From positions 57,583-121,582 of the forward strand of contig NZ_BONZ01000031.1 in NCBI RefSeq assembly GCF_016862975.1: a stretch of DNA of 64,000 nt, read 5' to 3'. The DNA is from Rugosimonospora africana (lineage in GTDB: Bacteria > Actinomycetota > Actinomycetes > Mycobacteriales > Micromonosporaceae). Positions 26,159 through 34,878 of the stretch are shown piece after piece. Below the pieces are notes generated by a model that worked only from the letters and a program-made list of their open reading frames with translations, was not told where the DNA came from and did no database searches. Within the stretch, counting starts at the first letter, position 1. Each line of letters opens with the position of its first letter. The position numbers and the translations under genes were made by a program.

Positions 26159-28756
26159 GTGGTGAACAATAATCCGCTACTGGAGCGGGAGGCGGCGCTC
26201 GCCTCGCTCGGCGAGTACGCGGCGCAGGCCCGCACCGGCGCCGGCCGGTTGGTGTTGGTCGCCGGCGAGGCGGGCGTCGGGAAGTCGACGTTGGTCGAGC
26301 GGCTGCGCCGGGACCTGCCGGCCGCCCGCTGGTGGTGGGCGTCGTGCGATGGCCTGTTCACGCCGCGACCGCTCGGCCCGCTGTTCGATCTCGCCGACCA
26401 GCTCGGCGGTGACCTCGCTGAGCTGATCCGGGCGGGCGCCGGTCGGGAGGAGCTGTTCCGGGCGCTGCTGCGCCAGGTCGGCGCGCCCGGTTCCCTGGAC
26501 GTGCTCGTGATCGAGGACATCCACTGGGCCGACGAGGCGACCCTGGACTTGTTGCGGTTCCTGGGGCGGCGACTGCAGGACACGGCGGTGCTGCTGATCG
26601 CGACGTACCGGGATGACGCCTTGGCGCCCGACGATCCGCTGCGCGTGGTGCTCGGTGACTTCGGGGCGCTACGGTGCACCCGCCGGGTCGGGGTGGCGCC
26701 GCTGTCCCCGCAGGCGGTGGCCGTACTGGCGCTCGGAAGCGGGTTGGCGGCCGCCGACCTGCACCGGTTGACCGGTGGTAACCCGTTCTTCGTGACCGAG
26801 GTGCTGCGGGCCGGTGCCGGCGACGTACCGGCGTCGGCCCGCGACGTGGTGCTGGCCCGGGCCGCCCGGCTGACCGGGCGCGCGCGCGAGCTGCTGGACG
26901 TGGCCGCGCTGATCGGTGCCCGGGTCGAGGTGCGCCTGCTGGAGACGGTCACCGGCCACCCGGCGGCCGCGGTCGACGAGCTGCTGGCCGGCGGCCTGCT
27001 GGTGGAGGACGGGACCGGCGTGCGGTTCCGGCACGAGATCGCACGGCTGGCCGTGGCGCAGGCCGTGCCGGCCTACCGCAGCCGGCACGTCCACCGGCTG
27101 GTGCTCGCCGGGCTGTGCACCACCGACTGCGAGAACGAGGCCCGGCTGGCCTTCCACGCCGAGGCGGCCGGCGACGCGGCTGCCGCGCTGCGGTACGCGT
27201 CGGCCGCCGCGTACCGAGCGGCCCGGCTGGGCTCGCACCGGGAGGCGGCGGCCCAGTTCGAGCGCGCCCTGCGGTTCGCCGGCGAGGCGGACGCGGCGAC
27301 CCTCGCCGGACTGTACGAGGGGCTCGCCTGCGAGCTGGGACTGCTCGACCGGTGGCAGGAGGCCGAAGAGACGGCGTTGCGCGGGTTGGCTTTGTGGCGC
27401 GCGGGAGGGGACCGGCTGCGCGAGGGCGATGCGCTGCGCCGGCTGTCCCGGATCCGGTGGAACATGTGCCGGGGCGAGGAGGCACTGGCCGCGGTACGGG
27501 CCGCGGTCGCGACGCTCGAGCCGCTCGGCGACAGCAGGGAACTGGCCTGGGCGTACGCCACGTTCGCCAACCAGCGGATGCTCTACGGCGCCTATCGCGC
27601 GGCGACTGAGCTCGCGGTGCGGGCGCAGGAGCTGGCCGCCCGGTTCGGCGCCACCGACGTGCAGAGCGACGCGCTCGACACGCAGGCCGCGAGCGCCGCC
27701 ATGCTCGGGCTGGAGTGGACCGCGATGATGCGCCGCGGGCTGGACATCGCGCTGGCCGGCAACCACCACGATCAGGCGGCGCGCGCCTACGCCAACTTCT
27801 GTGGCATCTACTCCTGCCGGCGGGAGTTCGCCGCGGCGCAACGGTATCTCGAGGAGGGCCGGCGGTACTGCGCCGAGCACGACATGACCACGTACGCGTT
27901 GTGCCTGCTCGGCGAGCAGTCCAGCATCTTCGAGCGCACCGGGCGTTGGGACCAGGCCGTGGCGCTGAGCGAACAGCTGCTGCACGAGGCCGGACCATCC
28001 CAGGCCAACCGGTTGTGCGCGCTCATCCAGCTCGGGGTGCTGCGCGCCCGGCGCGGTGCTCCGGGCGTCTGGGACTGCCTCGACGAGGCGGCCGCGGCCG
28101 CCGAGGAGTCCGGTGAGCCGTTGATGCGGGTACTGGCCCGGTTGGCCCGGGCGGAGGCGTACTGGCTGGCGGGCCGGACGCCGGAGGCGCGGCGCGAGGT
28201 CGAGCTCGTCGACGAGCTGTGCGCCGCGACCAACGAGTGGTACCGGGGCGCGGTCGCCGTGTGGCTGGCCCGTACCGGTTCCACCCGGCGGGTACGGGGT
28301 GAGGTCGCCGAGCCGTACCGGCTGCTGCTCGACGGCCAGCCGGCCCGGTCGGCCGCCCGGTGGACCGCGCTGGATTCCCCGTACGAGGCGGCCCTGGCTC
28401 TGGCCTCCCCGCCGGATGAGGCCAGCCTCCGCGCGGCGCTGGACCTCCTCACTCCGCTGGGCGCCGGGCCAGCCGCCCGGATCTGCCGGCAGCGGCTGCG
28501 CGAACTGGGCGCCCGGTCGATCCCGGCCGGCCCGCGCGCGGCCACCCGGGCGCACCCGCTCGGGCTGACCCGCCGCGAGCGGGAAGTCCTCGACCTGATC
28601 GTCGCCGACCACACCAACGCCGAGATCGCCGAGAAGCTGTTCATCTCGGCCCGCACCGTCGACCACCACGTCTCGGCGGTCCTCGCGAAGCTCGGTGTAC
28701 CCAGCCGCGCCGCCGCCCGGCAGGCGGCCATCGGCGACCTCGCGACCGAAAGGTAG
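26159..28756 (+). CDS. LAL-type LuxR-family transcriptional regulator (AAA ATPase plus LuxR HTH)
   Basis: An 865-residue large ATP-binding LuxR-family (MalT-like) regulator. It opens with an AAA/STAND ATPase with Walker A GEAGVGKSTL (about residues 36-45) and Walker B LDVLVIEDIHWADE (about 115-128), followed by a helical-repeat middle region and a C-terminal LuxR helix-turn-helix (LTRREREVLDLIVADHTNAEIAEKLF, about residues 800-865). Such regulators often control secondary-metabolite clusters in actinomycetes. It begins with two consecutive GTG codons (26159 or 26162). It follows the lanthipeptide locus in the same direction after a hairpin and about 160 bp, so a role in that locus is possible but not shown. 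Confidence 0.9.
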   Translation: MVNNNPLLEREAALASLGEYAAQARTGAGRLVLVAGEAGVGKSTLVERLRRDLPAARWWWASCDGLFTPRPLGPLFDLADQLGGDLAELIRAGAGREELFRALLRQVGAPGSLDVLVIEDIHWADEATLDLLRFLGRRLQDTAVLLIATYRDDALAPDDPLRVVLGDFGALRCTRRVGVAPLSPQAVAVLALGSGLAAADLHRLTGGNPFFVTEVLRAGAGDVPASARDVVLARAARLTGRARELLDVAALIGARVEVRLLETVTGHPAAAVDELLAGGLLVEDGTGVRFRHEIARLAVAQAVPAYRSRHVHRLVLAGLCTTDCENEARLAFHAEAAGDAAAALRYASAAAYRAARLGSHREAAAQFERALRFAGEADAATLAGLYEGLACELGLLDRWQEAEETALRGLALWRAGGDRLREGDALRRLSRIRWNMCRGEEALAAVRAAVATLEPLGDSRELAWAYATFANQRMLYGAYRAATELAVRAQELAARFGATDVQSDALDTQAASAAMLGLEWTAMMRRGLDIALAGNHHDQAARAYANFCGIYSCRREFAAAQRYLEEGRRYCAEHDMTTYALCLLGEQSSIFERTGRWDQAVALSEQLLHEAGPSQANRLCALIQLGVLRARRGAPGVWDCLDEAAAAAEESGEPLMRVLARLARAEAYWLAGRTPEARREVELVDELCAATNEWYRGAVAVWLARTGSTRRVRGEVAEPYRLLLDGQPARSAARWTALDSPYEAALALASPPDEASLRAALDLLTPLGAGPAARICRQRLRELGARSIPAGPRAATRAHPLGLTRREREVLDLIVADHTNAEIAEKLFISARTVDHHVSAVLAKLGVPSRAAARQAAIGDLATER

Positions 28757-28851
28757 GCACCGCGCCGCCGAACATGGGCAGCCGTCGCCGATCCGCTTGA
28801 CGGGCCCGCTACCTACCGTCGGGGTACGCCAACGCGACAAAGGAGACCGGC

Positions 28852-29103
28852 ATGCCTCTCTACCTGGACGTCCACACCATCACCGGCGGCGTCGAGCTGG
28901 ACGACGTGTGCCAAGCGCACAAGGCTGACCTGCAGACGCAGGCGGCCCACGGGGTCAGCTACCTGCGGTACTGGGTGGACGAGCGGCACGGGCGGGTCTT
29001 CTGCCTTGTCGAGGCACCCTCGGCCGGCGCGGCGGAGGCGGTACACCGCGAGGCGCACGGCCTGGTCGCCCAGGAGATCTACCAGGTCCAGGAAGGTTGT
29101 TAG
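28852..29103 (+). CDS. Small DUF4242 / SCO4226-like nickel-binding protein
   Basis: An 83-residue protein (MPLYLDVHTITGGVELDDVCQ) with the ferredoxin-like fold pattern of the DUF4242 family, which includes the nickel-binding SCO4226 of Streptomyces. Histidines and acidic residues that could bind metal occur in VHREAHG and AHKADL. The role in cells is not established. A ribosome binding site (AAAGGAG) precedes the ATG. The next gene begins within or just after its stop codon, so the two are probably translationally coupled. Confidence 0.7.
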   Translation: MPLYLDVHTITGGVELDDVCQAHKADLQTQAAHGVSYLRYWVDERHGRVFCLVEAPSAGAAEAVHREAHGLVAQEIYQVQEGC

Positions 29104-29108
29104 GGGCG

Positions 29109-31037
29109 GTGGCAACCGACGGCGCGCGCGCTCTGTGGGAGGACGGCGATCTGCGTACCGCCCGCGACTTCTTCGAGGCGGCCTACCGACGGGCCGAGCG
29201 GGACGGGGACGCGCCGGCGCTGGCCGAGTCGGCGCTCGGCCTGGCCGGTCTGGGCGTCCACGAACACCGCGGGTTCGCCGAAGCGGTGGCCGTCCGCGAC
29301 CGGCTGCGGCGGGCGGCCGCGATCGTGGCACCCGACTCTCCGCTCGGGCTGCGGCTGCACGCGCGGCTGGCCGCCGAGTCGGACTACCGGTCGGGCGGGT
29401 ACGCCGCCGTCCTCGACGCGGTCGAGCGGGCCGGGCGGGTGGCCGACCCGGTACCGGTCGCGGAGGCGCTGAACCTGGCCCTGCACTGCCTGCTCGGCCC
29501 CGACCACTCGGCGCTGCGCCGCCGCCTCGCGACCCGCCTGGCGCGCGTGCGTACCCCGCGCCGTGGGGACCTGTTGCTGGGTCTGCTGTGGGGTACCGCT
29601 TCGCTCGTGCTCGACGGCGATCCGGATGCGGTGCGCAGCCTCGCCCGGCTCCACGCGGCACTGGCCGAACGCGGGCATGGCGTGGTCGGCTCGACCGCAC
29701 AGGCGCTCGACGTGATGTTCCAGATCCGCGCCGGCCGGTTCGAGGAGGCCGAGCTGACCGCGAAGGAGTGCGCCGAGGCGGGCGCGGCCGCGGGGCATCT
29801 GGCCGCGCCGGCCTGGCACGCCGCACAGCTGGTGAGCATCCGGTGGTACCAGGGTCGGCTCGCCGAGCTGTTGCCGATGCTGGAGGAGACGGCGGCCCTG
29901 CCGAGCCTGAGCCCCACCGACTACTCCGTGCAATCGGCGCTCGCGTTGGCCTGTGCCGTTTCCGGGGACGCCAGGCGGGCCCGTGGCACGCTGGCCGGCC
30001 TGACCGGGTACCCGCTGGCCGGCCTGCCCCGGTCGGGCACCTGGCTCGCCACCCTGTCCCAGGTGGTGGAGACCGCGTACCTGCTGGGCGACACCCAGAC
30101 CGCCGCGGAGGCGTACGAGCTGCTGGCCCCGTACGCCCAGTTGGCGGCGACCATCGGGCCGGGCGTCACCTGCTTCGGCTCGGTGGAGCACGCCCTCGGG
30201 CTGGCGCGGCTGACCACCGGCGACGTGGCGGCGGCCTGCGCGCACCTGGACCGCGCGGTGCGCGCGGACGATGCGCTGGGGCACCGGCCGGCGGCCGCGC
30301 TCGCCCGGCTCCGCCTGGCTACGCTGACTCCGGCCGCCGCCAGCCGCGTCACCACCAATGACGTCACCGCCAACCACGTCCCGACCAATCACGTCACCAC
30401 TAACCACGTCGCCACCGACCGCTCCACGACCGCGGCCGGGGCCGTGCCGGACCCGGCGAGCTGCCGGCGGCAGGGGCGGCGGTGGCTGGTCGAGGCCGCC
30501 GGCCGGGCCGCCGTCGTCGACGACTGCCGTGGCATCGCCTACCTGGCCGTCCTCCTGGCCCACCCCGGCCGGGAGATCCGCGCCGTCGATCTCGCCGCCG
30601 GCCCCGCCGAGCCCGCACCCGACGGCCGGCCCGCCCCGGTGGCCGGCGAGCCGTGGGGTACCCAGCCGCTGCTCGACGACCGGGCCATCGCCCAGTACCG
30701 GCGCCGCCTCGCCGCGCTCGACGAGGAGATCGGGGACCACCAGGCTCCCGGCGGCGGTCCCACGCGCGCCGCACAGGCCCGCGCCGAGCGCGACTGGCTG
30801 CGCGGCCAGCTGCGTTCGACCACTGGCCTGGGCGGCCGCGCGCGGGGCTTCGCCGGAGCCGATGAACGGGCCCGCATCGCCGTCGGCAAGGCCATCCGGC
30901 GCGCGCTGCGCAGCATCGCGGACGCCGATGCCGAACTCGGCCGCGCGCTGACCGCCGCGATCCGTACCGGCCAGCGCTGCGCCTACCACCCCGAAGGCGA
31001 ACATGATGACCTTGCTCGATGCGCGTCGGCCTGCTGA
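29109..31037 (+). CDS. Helical-repeat (TPR-like) protein with a regulator-type C-terminal module, copy 1
   Basis: A protein of about 642 residues. The first two-thirds is an all-helical array of TPR-like pairs (for example ALAESALGLAGLGVHEHRG, ALDVMFQIRAGRFEEAE, WYQGRLAELLPMLEE). The C-terminal 150 residues (YLAVLLAHPGREIRAVDLA ... ERARIAVGKAIRRALRSIADADAELGRAL ... TGQRCAYHP) match a module that ends many large actinobacterial AAA/TPR regulators and cyclase-like proteins. No ATPase or DNA-binding domain is present, so the function is unknown, perhaps a partner of such a regulator. The start is either GTG 29109, chosen for its distance from GGAAGG, or TTG 29097 overlapping the previous stop. 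A paralogue overlaps its end. Between the parts is a pentapeptide repeat array. Confidence 0.65.
   Translation: MATDGARALWEDGDLRTARDFFEAAYRRAERDGDAPALAESALGLAGLGVHEHRGFAEAVAVRDRLRRAAAIVAPDSPLGLRLHARLAAESDYRSGGYAAVLDAVERAGRVADPVPVAEALNLALHCLLGPDHSALRRRLATRLARVRTPRRGDLLLGLLWGTASLVLDGDPDAVRSLARLHAALAERGHGVVGSTAQALDVMFQIRAGRFEEAELTAKECAEAGAAAGHLAAPAWHAAQLVSIRWYQGRLAELLPMLEETAALPSLSPTDYSVQSALALACAVSGDARRARGTLAGLTGYPLAGLPRSGTWLATLSQVVETAYLLGDTQTAAEAYELLAPYAQLAATIGPGVTCFGSVEHALGLARLTTGDVAAACAHLDRAVRADDALGHRPAAALARLRLATLTPAAASRVTTNDVTANHVPTNHVTTNHVATDRSTTAAGAVPDPASCRRQGRRWLVEAAGRAAVVDDCRGIAYLAVLLAHPGREIRAVDLAAGPAEPAPDGRPAPVAGEPWGTQPLLDDRAIAQYRRRLAALDEEIGDHQAPGGGPTRAAQARAERDWLRGQLRSTTGLGGRARGFAGADERARIAVGKAIRRALRSIADADAELGRALTAAIRTGQRCAYHPEGEHDDLARCASAC
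30348..30422 (+). repeat. Five 15-bp tandem repeats encoding V-T-x-N-H
   Basis: Five consecutive 15-bp units encode pentapeptides of the form V(T/P/A)(T/A)(N/D)(H/D/R), in VTTNDVTANHVPTNHVTTNH and the unit after it. They form a linker between the helical array and the C-terminal module; the downstream paralogue lacks them. Confidence 0.8.
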
Positions 31038-32514
31038 CGCGCTGACACTGGCCCACCGCCGGCTCATGCGACCCGGCCTCGATGCCGTGCGCCACCAGGT
31101 CACCGAGGACCTCATCGCGGAGAGCTTCCGCACCGGGCGGCACAGCGACCGGCTCGTCGGCCTGCTGTGCCACTGCGTCGACCTCATCCTGGCCGGGGAC
31201 CTACGCGCCGCGCGGTGCCTCACCGAGCTGCGTGCCCTGCTGGTGCACGACGACGACCCGATGGTCGGCTTCCTGGTGCGGGCGATCGAGGTGATGTTCG
31301 AGATCCGGGCCGGCCGGTTGGACCTGGCCGAGCAGCGCGCCGTCCAATGCGCGCGAGCCGGTGCGGCGGCCGGACATCCCGCCGCTGCCCGGTGGTACGG
31401 GTCGCACCTGATTCTCATCCGGTGGTACCAGGGTCGGGTCGGCGAGCTGCTGCCGATGATCCGCGACCTGGTCGCCGCCAACGCCGGCCCGACCGACTAC
31501 TCGTACCGATCGGCGCTCGCCGTCGCCGCCGCACTCCGGGGCCGGCGGAACGAGGCGCTCGATGCGTTGGCCGCCTGCGAGCTGGCCGCCATGCCACCGT
31601 CGGCCAGCTCGCTCGTGACTCTGTACGGAGTCATCGAGGCGGCGCACCTGCTGGGCGCGACCGACGCCGCGGCCCAGGCGTACGACCTGCTGCGCCCGTA
31701 CGCCCGGATGTCCGTCACGGCCGGGCCGGCCATCGCCTGCTTCGGGTCGGCGGAGCACGCCCTCGGGCTGGCGAAGCTGACGGTCGGGGAGCCCGCCGCG
31801 GCCGTCGAGCACCTGCGCAACGCGGTACGCGTCAACCTCGCCCTCGGTCACTGGCCCGCGGCCACCCTCGCCCGCCACCGCCTCGCCGCCGCCCTCGACT
31901 GTGCGGACGGGCCGGGGCCGCGTACCCTCGCCCGGCAGGAGGCCGACACCGCTCGCCGGGACGCCCGCGAATTCGGCATGACGCTGCGGTCCGCCGTGGC
32001 ACCCCGGCCGACCGTGGCCGACTGCCGGCGCGACGGTCGCGAGTGGCGGATCCGGCTCGGCAGCCGGGTCGCCACCGTCGAACACTGCCGCGGCGTGACG
32101 TACCTCGCCACGTTGCTCGCCAACCCGGGGCGCGAGATCCCGGCCGCCGAGTTGGCCGCCGTGTCCGACACCCCACCGACCCTGCCCGACCGGTACCGGC
32201 ACCGGCTCGCCCAGTTGCAGCGGGACATCGAGCGCGCCGACCGGGTCGGCGACCCGGACGCGGCGGCCGAGGCGCACGCCGAGCGTGAGGCCATCCTGAC
32301 CCGGCTGCTGGCCACCGCGCCTCCCGGTGTCGAGCCCGGCGTCGATCCGGGTGAGGGGTCCACCGACCGGGAGCGTGCCCGCATCGCCGTCGGCAAGGCG
32401 CTGCGCCGCGCCATCCGCCGGATCGCGGCGGCGGATGCCGACCTGGGGGAGTTGCTCGCGGCAACCGTCCACACCGGACAACGCTGCGCGTACCTCCCAC
32501 TGACCCAAACCTGA
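31003..32514 (+). CDS. Helical-repeat (TPR-like) protein with a regulator-type C-terminal module, copy 2
   Basis: A 503-residue paralogue of the preceding protein. It aligns from about residue 125 of copy 1 onward (compare VMFEIRAGRLDLAEQRAVQCARAGAAAGH and RWYQGRVGELLPMIRDL, then CFGSAEHALGLAKLTVG) and has the same C-terminal module (ERARIAVGKALRRAIRRIAAADADLG, TGQRCAYLP). Its 35-bp overlap with copy 1 and the GAAGGCG ribosome binding site within it suggest translational coupling. The tandem arrangement and shorter N terminus suggest duplication followed by divergence. No catalytic motif is visible and its function is unknown. Confidence 0.7.
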   Translation: MMTLLDARRPADALTLAHRRLMRPGLDAVRHQVTEDLIAESFRTGRHSDRLVGLLCHCVDLILAGDLRAARCLTELRALLVHDDDPMVGFLVRAIEVMFEIRAGRLDLAEQRAVQCARAGAAAGHPAAARWYGSHLILIRWYQGRVGELLPMIRDLVAANAGPTDYSYRSALAVAAALRGRRNEALDALAACELAAMPPSASSLVTLYGVIEAAHLLGATDAAAQAYDLLRPYARMSVTAGPAIACFGSAEHALGLAKLTVGEPAAAVEHLRNAVRVNLALGHWPAATLARHRLAAALDCADGPGPRTLARQEADTARRDAREFGMTLRSAVAPRPTVADCRRDGREWRIRLGSRVATVEHCRGVTYLATLLANPGREIPAAELAAVSDTPPTLPDRYRHRLAQLQRDIERADRVGDPDAAAEAHAEREAILTRLLATAPPGVEPGVDPGEGSTDRERARIAVGKALRRAIRRIAAADADLGELLAATVHTGQRCAYLPLTQT

Positions 32515-32541
32515 CGGCCGCGTCAGGAGCGGGCTCATCGA

Positions 32542-32557
32542 TGTGACGCGTGTCACG
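32542..32557. promoter_or_regulatory. CRP-like operator upstream of the DoxX-like gene
   Basis: TGTGACGCGTGTCACG matches the CRP/FNR-family consensus TGTGA-N6-TCACA at nine of ten fixed positions. It lies 77 bp before the start of the DoxX-like gene, a suitable place for activation. A short stem-loop (CTGACG-GCCG-CGTCAG, 32511-32526) just upstream may end the preceding transcript. Confidence 0.6.
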
Positions 32558-32633
32558 GCACCTCACATCTGGCGGGGCTAGGTCGTCGGTTGGTGCGAGC
32601 CACCAGGCATCCTCCCCGACGGAAGGAGCGTTC

Positions 32634-32990
32634 GTGTTCGGCGCTTACGTCACGGTCACCATTCTCGCCTCGGTCTTCACCGGCATCGCCGCCGTCACCT
32701 ACCTGATCGGCCACGACTATCCCAAGGCTCAGGTGGACATGAAGCGCCTCCCGCGCTCGTGGATGCCGAGACTGGGCGCTCTGCTGGCGGCGGGTTCTGT
32801 GGGGCTGCTGGCCGGTTTTGCCGTGCCGCTGCTGGGCACCCTCGCCGCCACCGGCCTCGTGCTGTACTTCATCGGCGCGCTCATCGCCCACCTGCGGGTC
32901 GGCTCCCGCAAGCTCGTCGGATGGGCCGTGTTCTTCGCTACCGTGGTGGCCACTCTGGCGCTGAACCTGGCGTACCACGGCATCTGGTGA
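32634..32990 (+). CDS. DoxX-like four-helix membrane protein
   Basis: A 118-residue protein with four hydrophobic segments (VTVTILASVFTGIAAVTYLI, LGALLAAGSVGLLAGFAVPLLG, LAATGLVLYFIGALIAHL, WAVFFATVVATLALNLAY). Length and topology fit the DoxX/DoxD-like family of small membrane proteins of poorly known, often redox-linked, function. The GTG at 32634 is preferred because GGAAGGAG lies about 6 bases upstream; an in-frame ATG further upstream lacks such a site. The next gene follows 40 bp after its stop. Confidence 0.7.
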   Translation: MFGAYVTVTILASVFTGIAAVTYLIGHDYPKAQVDMKRLPRSWMPRLGALLAAGSVGLLAGFAVPLLGTLAATGLVLYFIGALIAHLRVGSRKLVGWAVFFATVVATLALNLAYHGIW

Positions 32991-33030
32991 CTCAGTGAGT
33001 GTGATGGATGTGTCTGGGAAGAGGTACTCC

Positions 33031-34779
33031 ATGCGTCTTGCGTTACGCACGTTGTTGTTGCTGCCCGTGGCGGCACTGCTGGGCCTGGGGGCGGTGCCGA
33101 CCGAAGCCTCGGCGGCGGTGACCGACCCGGAATTGCGGGTGGTCACCTGGAACATCTGTGGTGAGGCGGGCGGCCTTCCGGGCAGCGACGCGTACTGCCC
33201 CTACCGCAACGACCCGGCCGCGAAGGCCGCCGAGATCGCGAAGGTCGTCGTCGAGAACGACGCGAACGTCGTCCTGCTTCAGGAGGTCTGCGGCGGCGAG
33301 GACGGTAGCCAACTCAGCCTGCTCGCCGCCGATCTGGGACCACAGTGGAGCGTCCGGCACGCCGCGGCGCAACGGCCGGCCGACGGCGCGAGCTACTGCC
33401 GGGGCGTCGGCGCCAACGACCTCAAGGGTGACATCGGCGAGGCGGTCGCGGTCAAGGCGACGATCACCGAGACGACGATCCAGCCCACCGTGCCCGCCAC
33501 GCCGGCGGTCAACCTTCAGCAACTACCGATCCTCTGCGTGCGTACGCTCGAATGGACGACCCGGATCTGCACGACACACGTCCTGGCCGACGCGAACGAC
33601 CCGCGGCGGGCCGGCCAGATCGACAACATCCGGAGCGCCGTCTGGCCGGACCGGTACGACCTGGTGCTGGGCGGGGATTTCAACCTGTTCCCGGATTCCG
33701 CTCTGCTCGCCCCGCTGGAGGATGCGTTCGACGAGTGTGACCGGCACTCGTACGCTACCGGCGACGCGGTCAACGAGGTGACTCATCACGCGTGGTCGGG
33801 CGACGACGAGGTGTGGAGGAAGCGCGACCACATCTTCGCCGCGGTGCCGGGTGCCGGTACGCTCTTCCACCACTGCGACGCCGATCTGTCCGAAGTGGAC
33901 CTGTCGCACTACGGGCTGCCGGACGGTCCCACCGGCTACTCCGACCACGCTCCGCTGATCGGCTATCTGCGGACGCGTACGCCCGCTGCCGCAACGGTTC
34001 CCGGTGACCTGACCGGCGACGGCCGGCCCGACCTGACCGCGATCGACTCGAGCGGCCGGCTGCGGCTCTACGAGGGTCGCGGCGACGGTTCGGTGGTATG
34101 GCCGAACGGGATCATCGGCACCGGCGGGTGGTCCGGCGCGGCGATCAGCCACCGGGGCGATTTCACCGGCGACGGGACCGAGGACATCGTCGCCCGGGTC
34201 GGTGACAGCCTCTGGGTCTACCCGAACCAGGGCTACGGCCGCCTCGGCACGCGGGTCGCGATCGGCGCCTCCGGCTGGTCGGGAGTGTCGCAAGTGGTCA
34301 GTGTCGGCGACCTCACCGGCGACGGATACCCGGACGTGGTGGCGATCCGCGGCGACCAGCTGTACCTGTACCCCGGCGATCCCGCTCACCGGCCGGCGCT
34401 CCTCGCGCCGCGGCTGATCGGCACCGGTGGCTGGAGCCCGATGACGCTGACCGCCCCCGGCGACGCCGACCACGACGGCCGCCCCGATCTGCTGGTCCGC
34501 GACACGGGCAGCGGCATCCTGTACCTGTACCGCGGCCAGCCGGACGGCACGTTCGGCAACCGGACCGTCTTCGGTACGCGCGGCTGGACGCTCGACAACC
34601 GGCCGCTGCTCGCCGCCGGTGACGCCGACGGCAACGGCACCGCCGACCTGTGGGCCACCGCGGGCGACGCGACGTTGCAGTTCTACGCCGGCGGGACCGA
34701 CAGCTCCGGAAACCCCGCCGACGGCCCCCGCACCCAGGTCGGCGACAGCGGTTGGGACGCGATCACCCGCATCGCCTGA
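33031..34779 (+). CDS. Secreted endonuclease/exonuclease/phosphatase-fold protein with FG-GAP repeats, copy 1
   Basis: A 582-residue secreted protein. The signal peptide ends near TEASAA (about residue 29). An endonuclease/exonuclease/phosphatase (EEP) domain follows, with VVTWNICGEA, VLLQEVC, LGGDFNLFPD, KRDHIF and GYSDHAPLIG, the metal-binding and catalytic His/Asp motifs of the fold. From about residue 335 come FG-GAP/VCBS repeats (DLTGDGRPDLTAIDSSG, DADHDGRPDLLVRDTGSG) that form a beta-propeller. It may hydrolyse extracellular nucleic acids or phosphodiesters. The ATG at 33031 follows GAAGAGG and starts the signal peptide; a GTG at 32995 would add 12 residues ahead of it. A paralogue lies at 53349-55040. 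Confidence 0.82.
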   Translation: MRLALRTLLLLPVAALLGLGAVPTEASAAVTDPELRVVTWNICGEAGGLPGSDAYCPYRNDPAAKAAEIAKVVVENDANVVLLQEVCGGEDGSQLSLLAADLGPQWSVRHAAAQRPADGASYCRGVGANDLKGDIGEAVAVKATITETTIQPTVPATPAVNLQQLPILCVRTLEWTTRICTTHVLADANDPRRAGQIDNIRSAVWPDRYDLVLGGDFNLFPDSALLAPLEDAFDECDRHSYATGDAVNEVTHHAWSGDDEVWRKRDHIFAAVPGAGTLFHHCDADLSEVDLSHYGLPDGPTGYSDHAPLIGYLRTRTPAAATVPGDLTGDGRPDLTAIDSSGRLRLYEGRGDGSVVWPNGIIGTGGWSGAAISHRGDFTGDGTEDIVARVGDSLWVYPNQGYGRLGTRVAIGASGWSGVSQVVSVGDLTGDGYPDVVAIRGDQLYLYPGDPAHRPALLAPRLIGTGGWSPMTLTAPGDADHDGRPDLLVRDTGSGILYLYRGQPDGTFGNRTVFGTRGWTLDNRPLLAAGDADGNGTADLWATAGDATLQFYAGGTDSSGNPADGPRTQVGDSGWDAITRIA

Positions 34780-34816
34780 GACGACCGGACGGCCCGTTCG
34801 TCCGGCATCGGGGGTA

Positions 34817-34850
34817 GACCGGCGCGGCGTCACCCGACGCCGCGCCGGTC
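34817..34850. terminator. Bidirectional hairpin terminator
   Basis: A perfect 14-bp stem (GACCGGCGCGGCGT with its complement) with a 6-base loop lies in the 99-bp gap between the convergent EEP and response-regulator genes. Its position suits a terminator for both. Confidence 0.75.
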
Positions 34851-34878
34851 GCGCGACTGGATTCTGGCGTCTTTTCGG

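Noticed and set aside
26159..28756. LAL regulator as the dedicated lanthipeptide regulator
   Set aside because: It is separated by a perfect hairpin and about 160 bp, and no copy of the inverted repeat lies near it. Linkage alone does not support the claim.
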